Source of the DNA: Calothrix sp. NIES-2100
GTDB taxonomy: Bacteria; Cyanobacteriota; Cyanobacteriia; Cyanobacteriales; Nostocaceae
DNA length: 64,000 bases
Reading direction: 5' to 3'
Assembly: GCF_002368195.1 (NCBI RefSeq)
Contig: NZ_AP018178.1
Location: 3,632,276-3,696,275, forward strand
The notes under the pieces are model-generated. The model worked only from the letters and a program-made list of their open reading frames with translations. It made no database searches and had not been told where the DNA came from. Below, piece after piece: positions 46,130 to 54,931 of this stretch. How positions within the stretch are numbered: position 1 is the first letter of the stretch; each line of letters opens with the position of its first letter. The position numbers and the translations under genes were made by a program.

Positions 46130-46822
46130 ATGTCACGAAATGGTACCAATATGGCTAATTACGACCGCCAACTCATCATCGTCCTTTTGACTGACGGCGC
46201 ACAGGACGCGCCCACATTGGCGCAGGCAAAGGCCTTGAATCAAAAGACGCGGGGCGAGACGCTCGATTCAGAGATCGTAACAATCCGCCCCTGCGCACAG
46301 CCAGCCTGCACGTTTGCGGCAGCGGGAGTAGAGGAACTACGGCTGGCGGTGGCAGGACGATTGCGGGTATCGCGGCCGATCACGGCGAGTACGCGTGTGT
46401 ATCTCGTGGGAACGGGCAATTGGCAGCACAGGACACTGTCAGGTTGCACACCAGAGCAGGTGGCTGCAGTGCTGGGAGAGGTGAAGATGATGGCGGTGAA
46501 GGTGATCAGCATAGTTGCGGATAGTTTGGGGCGCAGTGGATCTGCCTTGGTACAGCCAGAGCTTGCGGCGAGCATAGAAAGCTTTGCTGCACTATTCCAT
46601 CGTCGGTTAAAGGAGAATTGGCAGATCCAGACAGTGGTGCAAGCGCGGGTAATGCAAGTTACGGTCGTATTGCCCCCCCCAGGTGTCAAATCAGATCAAG
46701 CTATGCCAGCCCTTGGGCAGAAAGTAACAACGGTAGAAGGGGAAACCAGACATCACCGCCCCAACAGCAAAGTTAAATTCCTCTGGGAGGGAGAAGCTCA
46801 GCGAGCGGAGTGGGCGTACTGA
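46130..46822 (+). CDS. C80-peptidase-like protein with replaced catalytic residues
   Basis: 230 residues from ATG 46130, five bases after the DUF4157 gene stop (ATG 46151 also possible). The pattern STRVYLVGTGNWQHRTLSG, then TPEQVAAVL, then VKVISIVADSLGRSGS and a later GQKVTTVEG...SKVKFLWEGEAQRAEW follows the layout I know for clostripain/C80-type (MARTX cysteine protease-like) domains. Active members have G-H-G and a Cys after the second strand; here these are G94-T95-G96 and D131. It is probably not a peptidase, and could act as a binding partner, immunity or chaperone for the upstream effector. The family call rests on a by-eye pattern, so confidence is limited. Confidence 0.45.
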   Translation: MSRNGTNMANYDRQLIIVLLTDGAQDAPTLAQAKALNQKTRGETLDSEIVTIRPCAQPACTFAAAGVEELRLAVAGRLRVSRPITASTRVYLVGTGNWQHRTLSGCTPEQVAAVLGEVKMMAVKVISIVADSLGRSGSALVQPELAASIESFAALFHRRLKENWQIQTVVQARVMQVTVVLPPPGVKSDQAMPALGQKVTTVEGETRHHRPNSKVKFLWEGEAQRAEWAY

Positions 46823-46981
46823 AGAAGCACCTACATGTTAGCGCGCGAAAATCCAGCCAGAGGGAGACTAGCCCCTGACGATGTTAATTTGGATCATGAT
46901 GACGGACGTACATCTGCGCAAATGGGCGGAAAAGAGATCTCCAATACAACGCACATTTACGTCCTGACTTGCGAGTAGGGT

Positions 46982-47100
46982 GCGTTGATGATGAGTGATC
47001 GCCCGTCCTTTAAAGCGAGCGCGGTTCATGTAGGGCGCGTTGACGATGAGCGATCGCCCCTTCTGTAAAGCGAGCGCGGTTCTTGTTTGGTGCGTTGACG
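46982..47100. repeat. 55-bp tandem repeat (2 units plus partial)
   Basis: Units at 46982, 47037 and (partial) 47092 begin GCGTTGA-T/C-GATGAG and contain AAAGCGAGCGCGGTTC plus an intact or near-intact HIP1 site. It fills the gap after the CIS locus. Nothing else is recognised in 46823-47133. Confidence 0.85.
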
Positions 47101-47133
47101 TGCGATCGCATACAATATGACTGATCGCATCCT

Positions 47134-47585
47134 TTAAAAATCAACCTTTCCCGGAACCCCACCCTTAACCCATAGCCACCAGCGCCGGACATACATCTCA
47201 ATGCGGAACACATCCGCACCCTGCTCATAAAGCCGAGAAACCAAGTCCTGCATCCGTGCAACGGTTTTCATCGCCATCCCTAACCCCAATTGAGAGAAGA
47301 AATACCCCAGGAAATTAAACCCCCGTGCAATCCGTCCCATAAACGTTTTATCGGGGTGTTTCTCCACCTGTAGCGCATTCATCACCTGATTCACCGCCTT
47401 AATTGCCCGCCGCAACTTCCACCGCGTCGGCGCAAGGATGACCAATACTCCACCCGCTCATCTTCACCCCAAAACAATCGTAATTCCCAAAACTGATAGG
47501 TTCCTGCCCGTAATAGCTGCTGTATAAGTAATTTTTTCTCCTGCCACCACCGCCGCACCTGCCAAACATCCGAATTATAGCAGGA
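47134..47585 (-). pseudogene. Reverse transcriptase pseudogene with internal deletion
   Basis: Two out-of-frame pieces are visible. Upstream, WQEKKLLIQQLLRAGTYQFW then ELRLFWGEDERVEYWSSL (about 47445-47580) resembles the N-terminal region of bacterial RTs. It runs at the junction straight into VILAPTRWKLRRAIKAVNQV...HPDKTFMGRIARGFNFLGYFFS...YEQGADVFRIEMYVRRWWLWVKGG (47134-47445), the thumb side of the protein in another frame. The palm with its YADD box is missing, so part of the gene was deleted with a frame change. It is a remnant of a standalone or group-II-intron-type RT; no intron RNA structure seen. Confidence 0.7.
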
Positions 47586-47606
47586 GGCAGGAGGCAGGAG
47601 GTAAAC

Positions 47607-47755
47607 TAACGTGAGTTCGATGCACAAGATTTTGACCTCACCCCTAACCCCTCTCCTAAAAGGAGAGGGGAACGAAAAGCCTAATTTTTTGTTACTCCTC
47701 CCTCTCCTGGGAGGAGAGGGAGGCGGGTGGGTGAGGTTCCGCCGAATTCACGTTA
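47607..47755. mobile_element. 149-bp MITE-like element
   Basis: Ends are imperfect inverted repeats TAACGTGAGTTCG (47607-47619) and CGAATTCACGTTA (47743-47755). The interior consists of two strong GC-rich hairpins (CCCCTCTCCT...AGGAGAGGGG and CTCCCTCTCC...GGAGAGGGAG) plus ACCTCACCC/GGGTGAGGT arms. No coding capacity. Distinct from the 190-bp element. Confidence 0.65.
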
Positions 47756-47757
47756 AA

Positions 47758-47934
47758 CTATTGCTTAGACTTGCATTCACGCTTTGAAAATGTCCTAACA
47801 CTCCTGGCAATAGCTATAAAATGATGGTGGGCGCGTTTCTCACACATCCTTTGCAACGCCGGATCTAAAACCTCATCCGACACAATGCGATCGATTAACT
47901 TCATCCGATTGCCATCTACAATATAAGAGATATT
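47758..47934 (-). pseudogene. Fragment of an unidentified gene
   Basis: Open for 58 codons after an in-frame TAG: NISYIVDGNRMKLIDRIVSD then EVLDPALQRMCEKRAHHHFI and AIARSVRTFSKRECKSKQ. Its composition is protein-like, there is no convincing start, and it ends right at the MITE. I do not recognise the family. Confidence 0.3.
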
Positions 47935-48128
47935 CTAGCGATCGCATTGAGCCAAGAGTACTCAAACCCCAACCCAAGTCATATCCTCCTATGACCAAAC
48001 CTCGACGCGCTATCAAACCCCAGATCACTGCATAAAAACCGAAGGTAGTTGCCATTACAGCCTACAATACGATGATAAAATTTAGGTAAGTAACCACACA
48101 AAATTAATTACAGTCAATAATCACCTCG

Positions 48129-48490
48129 TTGGTTGTGAATGAGATCTAGTTGTGTGTGAATGAGTACTCATTGATAGAGAACCCGATCACGTTGGTTGTG
48201 AATGCGATCGCCTTGTCTATGGATGAGTACTCGTTGATAGAGAACCCGATCGCGTTGGTTGTGAATGCGATCGCGTTGTCTATGGATGAGTACTCATTGA
48301 TAGAGAACCCGATCGCGTTGGTTGTGAATGCGATCGCCTTGTCTATGGATGAGTACTCGTTGATAGAGAACCCGATCGCGTTGGTGATGAATGCGATCGC
48401 CTTGTCTATGGATGAGTACTCGTTGATAGAGAACCCGATCACGTTGGTTGTGAATGCGATCGCCTTTTCGATGAATGAGTGCGATCGCCC
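48129..48490. repeat. 63-bp tandem repeat, array 2 (5 full units plus partial)
   Basis: Units start at 48129, 48192, 48255, 48318, 48381 and 48444 (partial). Consensus: TTGGTTGTGAATGCGATCGC, then CTTGTCTATGGATGAGTACT, then CGTTGATAGAGAACCCGATCGCG. The family is the same as array 1 at 10260. Both strands are open through the array (21-residue peptide repeats), an artefact of a stop-free period divisible by three. Confidence 0.95.
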
Positions 48491-49264
48491 CGATGGTAAA
48501 GCGATCAATCTGATTTTTTACTTCCCTTACACAGTGCGATCGCTCTCGCTGCTAACGCACCCTACGTGGATTTGCGTAGATGGGTGATTGGTTTTTTTAA
48601 AAGTGCGTTGGCGCAGCCCGCCATAGGCATCGCTCTTTTTGGGTGCATTAACTTAAAATACGGCACCATGATGATATTGCTTTGACAGTGCGATCGCTGT
48701 TAATCATTTTAAATGCAATGGTGCGTGATAATTTGCCTTGGTGCATTAGAGACAACTTTAAACCAATTGTTAAAGCGTAAGGCTTGCAAACATTTTTATA
48801 CTTTGCTTGTTCCCAAAAGTAGGCGATCGCAGTAAATTTTTCATGCTTTTTTTTGCCGCTAAAGCGCAACTACGAACATTTTCTATTGCATCATTTTAGC
48901 CTGGTCACGTCACTACAGATACTTAGATTTTTGCCGAAATCAAATCGGACTCCGATAGCTGCATAACTTAAATTCTTTAGCCCTATCAAAACAGAGACAT
49001 AAGATATAGGACTCCTATTTGATTTTTGAACAAACTCCCTAGGGATCGCAAGGGTTGATTTCCTACTCCCGGTCTACGCCAATAATCAAAACGGATGACT
49101 ATAAGTAGGGCGGTGCAATTAAACATAACTGGCGAGGACTGTCATTTGTCATTTGTCATTTGTCATTGGTAAGGGTTTCAAGCCAATTTACGTTTCGTAA
49201 CATAGTTTGGTTTTTTTCCACCGACTTACTTAGTTGCTCATGAAACAACAAATAATCAAAAAAT
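48491..49264. other. Repeat-rich gap upstream of the orphan NRPS
   Basis: No supported gene. Contains HIP1 sites, GTGCGTT/AACGCAC-type repeat arms (48552-48612), the 23-nt motif shared with 30289-30311 (at 49004-49026), tandem TCATTTG heptamers (49141-49170), and the inverted repeat TTACG-TTT-CGTAA (49189-49201). The latter, with its surrounding 50 bases, resembles the spp upstream region at 7475-7525. The NRPS promoter must lie here. Confidence 0.5.
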
Positions 49265-52200
49265 ATGAACACATATACTCTTAGCACTGATAATTCTTAC
49301 TCTCTAGTTACTAACGAATCGCCTGAAAACCAAAATACTTTAGCAAAATTACGTTTAATTATTGCCGAACTACTCAAATGTGAACCTGAAGAAGTGGATG
49401 TGCAAGTACCATTTCTAGAAATGGGTGCTGATTCAATTGTTTTAGTTGATGCAATTCGTCAGATTGAAAATACTTTCAATATTAAAATTACAATTCGACA
49501 GTTATTTGAAGAATTAACTAACCTGAGTGCATTGGCTAATTATATTGAGGAAAATGTCCAACTAGAACCACTGAAGTTGCCAGAGCAAGAAACATCAGCA
49601 ATGCCAATCAATCTACAGCCTCTCCAAAACTTTCAAGATTCAGAAAAGAAATCGGAAACATTAGTAGAAACAGTGCTGCGGCAGCAGTTTGAGTTGATGT
49701 CTCAACAATTGGAAATCTTGCGTGGTTCAAATTTATCAACTAATTCAACTGTTTCTCCTAGCCAAAATCAAGCAGCAAATTCTGTCTTTAACTCAGTAGT
49801 ACAAATAATACCTGACTTGAAATTAGAAGAATTAAACCCATCTACAGTCAAAAAAGCTGATTCACCTTCTTCTTTCTGGCGAGTTGAACAATCCCAAGCC
49901 AAAACCTTGACGCCACAACAACAACAATATTTAAATTCTCTAATCGCACGCTATACCAAACGTACAGCAAAATCCAAACAGCGATCGCAATCTTATCGCG
50001 CAGTCCTCGCCGATAGAAGAGCTACAATAGGATTCCGCCCGGAAACTAAAGAAATCCTGTACCCTATAGTTGGCGATCGCTCTCAAGGTTCGAGAATTTG
50101 GGATGTTGATGGCAATGAGTACATAGATATTTCTATGGGTTTTGGCGTACATCTTTTTGGTCATAATGTTCCTTTTATTACCGCAGCCCTAGAAAATCAA
50201 ATTCAGCAAGGGACACAAATCGGCCCCCAATCAAAACTTGCAGGTGAGGTAGCCACTTTAATCTGCGAAATGACGGGAATGGAACGAGTCACTTTCTGTA
50301 ATTCCGGTACAGAAGCGGCGATGACAGCGATGCGTATCGCTCGTGCAGCCACAGGTCGTGCTAAAATTGCTATCTTCAAAGGTGCTTATCACGGACACTT
50401 TGACGGTACTTTAGCCATACCCCAAACCTCTGAAGACGGAAAATTACCAGCACAACCAATGGTTCCGGGAGTGCTGCAAAATATGGTTGATGATGTTTTA
50501 CTGCTAACTTATGGTACTCCTGAATCACTTGAGATTATTAAAACTCATGCCCATGAATTAGCAGCTGTTTTGGTTGAACCTGTACAAAGCCGTAAACCCG
50601 ATTTACAACCCAAAGAATTTCTGCAACAGCTGCGAGTAGTCACAGAACAACTAGATATTGCCTTGATTTTCGATGAAGTAATCACAGGTTTCCGCGTTCA
50701 TCCCCGTGGCGCGCAAGCATGGTCTGGTGTTGATGCAGATATTGTTACCTATGGTAAATTAATTGGTGGAGGGATGCCCATCGGGGTCATCGCTGGCAAA
50801 GCAGACTACATGGATAAAATCGACGGTGGTTTCTGGAGCTATGGAGATGATTCTTATCCTGAAGTAGAAACAACATTCTTTGCTGGTACTTTCTCCAAGC
50901 ATCCATTGACGATGGCAGCAACACGAGCTACACTTTTACACCTCAAAGCTGAAGGAGCGGCTCTACAGGAGCGATTAAATCAACGCACATCTAATTTAGC
51001 TGCCACACTCAATAATTACTTTGAACAAGCAAATGTGCCTTTGCGGATAGTACATTTTAGTTCACTGTTTCGCTTCACTTTATCCGGCAATTCCAGTTAT
51101 CTTTATCAGCCTTTAGAAATGGATTTGCTGTACTATTCCTTAATTGAAAAAGGCGTTTATATTTGGGAAGGACGTACCTGTTTTCTATCTACTGCACATA
51201 CAGATGAAGATGTGAATTATGTAATTCAAGCAGTTAAAGATAGTGTACGGGAATTGCAAGCTGCGGGTTTTTTTTCCAAAAGTCCCAAGTTATCAACAGA
51301 CCAGCCGCAAACACCTAAAACATCAGAGCGTGTAAACAGTGCTGTATCTTTGAAAGTACAAGATACTATCGAGCCAGAAGTCAAAGAAGCATTCAAAATT
51401 CCCTTGAGTGATGCCCAAAAGCAGCTGTGGTTTTTAGCGCAAATGGGTGACAATGGCTCTCTTGCTTATAACATCTCCCTCAATATTCAATTACAGGGTA
51501 CTTTTGATTTAGCTGCTATGCGTCAAGCCGTGCAGCAAGTTGTGCAACGGCATGAAGCTCTACGCACTACTATCAGCAGTCAAGGCGATTTTCAAGAGAT
51601 ATTACCATCACTGAAAATAGACGTTCCCGTAATTGATTTCTCAAATGTCAAAGATAGTCAGTTACAAGTGAACCAGTGGTTACAAAACCACAGCCGCGAA
51701 TCTTTTGACCTGAGCAATGGGCCTTTGTTCCGGGTGCGAATTCTGAAATTAGCAGAACATTTACATCTACTAGTAGTTAGTGCCCATCACATCATTACCG
51801 ATGGCTGGTCAATCAGTGTCATCTTGCAAGAAATGATGGCATTGTATTCAGCCAAGTGTCAGGGTCATGTTTGCCAATTGGAACCAGCAATGCAATTTAG
51901 TTCCTATCTCGACTGGCATCGCCAATTCTGTGCAACAGAAGAGATGAAAGCCCATGAATCATATTGGTTACAGAAGTTTGCTAACCCAGTTCCAGTTTTA
52001 GATTTACCTACAGACCGTCAGCGTCCGCTAGTCAAAACTTATCAAGGTGGCAGACAACAGTTATTACTTGACGCTAATGTCAGTGCTGCCATCAAACAAC
52101 TCGGTAAGCAAAACGGTTGCACCTTATTTATGACGCTGTTATCTGCATACGCAGCCTTACTGTATCGCTTAACCAACCAAGACGACCTCACCATCGGTAT

Positions 52201-54604
52201 TGCGGCCGCTGGGCGTTCTCTGGAAGGTAGCGAGAGACTGGTGGGTTATTGCAGCCATATGCTACCAATACGCACTCAAATTATCGGCGATGTCACCTTT
52301 GTTGAACATCTCAAAGCCTGCAAAAGTATTTTGTTAGATGCCTACGAACATCAAGATTATCCTTTCGCTAAATTGATTGACAAGCTGGGAGTTAACAGCA
52401 TCAATGCTACCTTTAATCTGGAACGCCCCGTAGCCATTCCGCAAATGTATGCTTTAGAAAGCAGCTTGTTACCTCAGTCTATCAGCTATGCTGATTATGA
52501 TCTTGGCTTAAATGTGACTGAGATTGATCGTGAGCTACTGTTGGAATGCGACTATAATGCAGATTTGTTTGATGCGGCGACTATTGAGCGCATACTGGGG
52601 CATTACCAAACCTTATTGTTAGGGATTATTGCCAGTCCCCAAACATCACTCTCGCAATTATCCTTACTAACAGCAACGGAACGCCAGCAAATCTTGGTTG
52701 AGTGGAATCAAACCCAAACCGACTATGACCGAAATCAATGTGTTCATCAAATATTTGAGCAACAAGCACAATTAACTCCTAATGCTGTAGCAGTGGAATT
52801 GGGTGAACAAAAACTCACTTACCGAGAGTTAAATCACCGTGCCAACCAATTAGCGCATTTCCTCCAAAGTTTAGGTGTCAAACCAGAAGTCCTTGTGGGT
52901 ATTTGCGTGGAACGTTCCCTGGAAATGTTGGTGGCGATGCTGGGTGTTCTCAAAGCTGGTGGTGCTTACCTACCCCTAGACCCGGCTTATCCTCAAGAAC
53001 GCTTGGCTCATATGCTAACTGATTCTCAAGCCTCGGTGTTACTGACAAGTGCTAACTTAGTGAGTCAACTACCGCCATCTGCCGCCAAATTAGTCAAATT
53101 AGATACCGATTGGCAAGTGATTTCACGGCAACCAATTGCGAATCCCTTTAGTAGTGTTAAGCCTGGGAATTTAGCTTATGTGATTTATACGTCAGGTTCT
53201 ACAGGCAAATCAAAAGGAGTACTTATTCCCCACCAAGCTTTAGTCAACCATAACTACGCCATAGCTAAAAATTATGAACTCAAAGCGAGCGATCGCATTC
53301 TCCAATTTGCTAGCTTTAGCTTTGATGTAGCGGCTGAGGAAATATTCCCTACTTGGTTGAGTGGCGCAACTTTGGTACTGCGACCAGAAGAAATATTTAG
53401 CATTTCAGACTTTGTGCAATTTGTCAAAAAACAAGACTTGACTGTCTTAAACCTGCCAGTGACATATTGGCAAGAGTGGGTTTCCCAAATGCCTCAAATT
53501 AGTTGGGCACAAAATGTCCGCTTGTTAATTGTTGGTAGCGAAAGAGTTTCATTAGAGCGATTTCTAACTTGGAAAGAGCAAGTAGGTAGTAACGTTAGTT
53601 GGCGAAATGCTTACGGCCCTACTGAAGCGACGATTACAGCTACAATCTACGGTTCTCAATTGAGTTTAGATCAACAAACAGCTGCTTCACTATTTATTGG
53701 TCGTCCCGTTGCTAACACCCAGATTTATATTCTCGACCAAAATTTACAACCAGTACCGGTGGGTGTACAAGGTGAACTGCACATTGGTGGTGATAGTTTG
53801 GCACAAGGTTATCTCAACCGTCCAGAATTAACAGCCGAAAAGTTTATTTCTCACCCTTTTAGCGATGAACCAACAGCCCGCTTGTACAAAACAGGGGATT
53901 TAGCCCGCTACAGAAGCGATGGTACGATTGAATTTATTGGTCGCATTGACCATCAAGTAAAAATTCGCGGTTTCCGCATCGAATTGGGAGAAATAGAAGC
54001 AGTACTAAGTCAACATCCACAAGTAAAAGAGTGTGTGGTTATTGCCAACAATGACCAATTAGATTCTCAGCAATTGCAAGCGTACATCGTTTTTCATCAA
54101 CAGCAAAATGTAGATAATAGCGAACTGCGTCGCTTCCTCAAGCAAAAATTGCCTGAGTACATGATACCTTCTACTTTCTTCCAAGTAGAAACCATACCCC
54201 TCACCCCCAACGGTAAAATTGATCGTCTGGCTCTAAATCGCTTGGGTGTGTTAATCAACAATATTGAAGTGAATATCGTTCCACCCCGCAACCCTATCGA
54301 GAAGTTACTAGCTTCTATTTGGGCTGAAGTTTTAAACTTAAAACAAGTCGGTATCTACGATAATTTCTTTGAATTAGGAGGTAATTCGCTCTTAGCGATG
54401 CAACTTTTAAATCGGGTTAACGAAGCCTTCTCTCTAGAGTTACCGTTGCGTAGTTTATTTGAATGCTCGACAATTGCTGAACTAAGCGAATTGGTAGAGG
54501 CTCACAAACTAGAAGAATTAGAAAGCGATGCTTTAGAGCAAATTTTAGCGGAAGTTGATGAGTTAATTGATACAGAAATTGAACAAATGCTTGCCAATTT
54601 TTAG
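49265..54604 (+). CDS. Orphan NRPS: carrier-aminotransferase-C-A-PCP
   Basis: 1779 residues. Domains: carrier protein (aa 25-98, phosphopantetheine S57 in MGADSIV); linker of about 140 residues; class III PLP aminotransferase (aa 255-690) with CNSGTEAAMTAMR, IFDEVITGFR and Schiff-base K498 in TYGKLIGGG; condensation domain (LSDAQKQLWFLAQM; HHIITDGWS); adenylation domain (YTSGSTGKSKG, FDVAAEEIF, NAYGPTEATIT); and a second PCP (FFELGGNSLLAMQ). Glutamate-semialdehyde-type aminotransferases fused between carrier and C domains occur in McyE- and mycosubtilin-type synthetases, where they put a beta-amino group on a carrier-bound beta-keto acyl chain. There is no KS/AT, acyl ligase or thioesterase here, so substrate and release must come from other proteins. 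The acidic tail after PCP2 looks like a docking segment. Confidence 0.92.
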   Translation: MNTYTLSTDNSYSLVTNESPENQNTLAKLRLIIAELLKCEPEEVDVQVPFLEMGADSIVLVDAIRQIENTFNIKITIRQLFEELTNLSALANYIEENVQLEPLKLPEQETSAMPINLQPLQNFQDSEKKSETLVETVLRQQFELMSQQLEILRGSNLSTNSTVSPSQNQAANSVFNSVVQIIPDLKLEELNPSTVKKADSPSSFWRVEQSQAKTLTPQQQQYLNSLIARYTKRTAKSKQRSQSYRAVLADRRATIGFRPETKEILYPIVGDRSQGSRIWDVDGNEYIDISMGFGVHLFGHNVPFITAALENQIQQGTQIGPQSKLAGEVATLICEMTGMERVTFCNSGTEAAMTAMRIARAATGRAKIAIFKGAYHGHFDGTLAIPQTSEDGKLPAQPMVPGVLQNMVDDVLLLTYGTPESLEIIKTHAHELAAVLVEPVQSRKPDLQPKEFLQQLRVVTEQLDIALIFDEVITGFRVHPRGAQAWSGVDADIVTYGKLIGGGMPIGVIAGKADYMDKIDGGFWSYGDDSYPEVETTFFAGTFSKHPLTMAATRATLLHLKAEGAALQERLNQRTSNLAATLNNYFEQANVPLRIVHFSSLFRFTLSGNSSYLYQPLEMDLLYYSLIEKGVYIWEGRTCFLSTAHTDEDVNYVIQAVKDSVRELQAAGFFSKSPKLSTDQPQTPKTSERVNSAVSLKVQDTIEPEVKEAFKIPLSDAQKQLWFLAQMGDNGSLAYNISLNIQLQGTFDLAAMRQAVQQVVQRHEALRTTISSQGDFQEILPSLKIDVPVIDFSNVKDSQLQVNQWLQNHSRESFDLSNGPLFRVRILKLAEHLHLLVVSAHHIITDGWSISVILQEMMALYSAKCQGHVCQLEPAMQFSSYLDWHRQFCATEEMKAHESYWLQKFANPVPVLDLPTDRQRPLVKTYQGGRQQLLLDANVSAAIKQLGKQNGCTLFMTLLSAYAALLYRLTNQDDLTIGIAAAGRSLEGSERLVGYCSHMLPIRTQIIGDVTFVEHLKACKSILLDAYEHQDYPFAKLIDKLGVNSINATFNLERPVAIPQMYALESSLLPQSISYADYDLGLNVTEIDRELLLECDYNADLFDAATIERILGHYQTLLLGIIASPQTSLSQLSLLTATERQQILVEWNQTQTDYDRNQCVHQIFEQQAQLTPNAVAVELGEQKLTYRELNHRANQLAHFLQSLGVKPEVLVGICVERSLEMLVAMLGVLKAGGAYLPLDPAYPQERLAHMLTDSQASVLLTSANLVSQLPPSAAKLVKLDTDWQVISRQPIANPFSSVKPGNLAYVIYTSGSTGKSKGVLIPHQALVNHNYAIAKNYELKASDRILQFASFSFDVAAEEIFPTWLSGATLVLRPEEIFSISDFVQFVKKQDLTVLNLPVTYWQEWVSQMPQISWAQNVRLLIVGSERVSLERFLTWKEQVGSNVSWRNAYGPTEATITATIYGSQLSLDQQTAASLFIGRPVANTQIYILDQNLQPVPVGVQGELHIGGDSLAQGYLNRPELTAEKFISHPFSDEPTARLYKTGDLARYRSDGTIEFIGRIDHQVKIRGFRIELGEIEAVLSQHPQVKECVVIANNDQLDSQQLQAYIVFHQQQNVDNSELRRFLKQKLPEYMIPSTFFQVETIPLTPNGKIDRLALNRLGVLINNIEVNIVPPRNPIEKLLASIWAEVLNLKQVGIYDNFFELGGNSLLAMQLLNRVNEAFSLELPLRSLFECSTIAELSELVEAHKLEELESDALEQILAEVDELIDTEIEQMLANF

Positions 54605-54931
54605 CTTGAATTGCTCCAATTAAGCCGCATAAGTAACCAGACAGAATTAATTACACAATGTCATTGCAAATGGAGCGTTCGCGTAGCGTTCAAGGGAGAG
54701 AAGCCGCTCCGCGTCTACGCTGCGCTCGCAATGACAGTAATTACAAACAACTGGGATGCTCCCCTGTGAATTGTCCATACTGCGGCTCTACTGAGATGAG
54801 GAAAAATGCCTGGAGGCGAGGTTAATTGTGACTTGTGTTCCGCCCCGCTTTTCTACGAGACGCTACGCGAACGCTAAGGGACTTCCAAATAAAAAAATAT
54901 TCCAATCATTAACTTACCAAACCCGCAACTC
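54605..54931. repeat. Repeat region after the NRPS
   Basis: A hairpin-forming dispersed repeat lies at about 54658-54736 (GTCATTGC...GCAATGAC arms, with GGAGCGTTCGCGTAGCG inside). A further GCTACGCGAACGC-type repeat lies near 54855-54880. No gene apart from the IS1-like fragment. Confidence 0.6.
54766..54825 (+). pseudogene. IS1-type transposase N-terminal fragment
   Basis: Nineteen codons, NCPYCGSTEMRKNAWRRG then stop. The CPxCxS...RKNG-like zinc-finger start is that of InsA-type proteins of IS1-family elements. Only the first finger half remains. There are no element ends nearby. Confidence 0.5.

Noticed and set aside
13757..46822. Prophage or type VI secretion system
   Set aside because: No capsid, portal, terminase, integrase or lysis genes; no TssJLM membrane complex and no ClpV. 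The DUF4255, DUF5908-like, AAA+ and DUF4157 genes fit an Afp/PVC-like CIS.
47134..47585. Intact group II intron
   Set aside because: The RT lacks its catalytic palm and no domain V-like RNA hairpin was recognised nearby.
48129..48490. CRISPR array (also considered for 10260-10490 and 61427-61657)
   Set aside because: The whole 63-bp unit is repeated with no unique spacers, and no cas genes are present.
48150..48587. Protein-coding genes with 21-residue repeats on both strands
   Set aside because: The frame stays open only because the repeat period is a multiple of three and stop-free; both strands are equally open and there is no ribosome-binding site.
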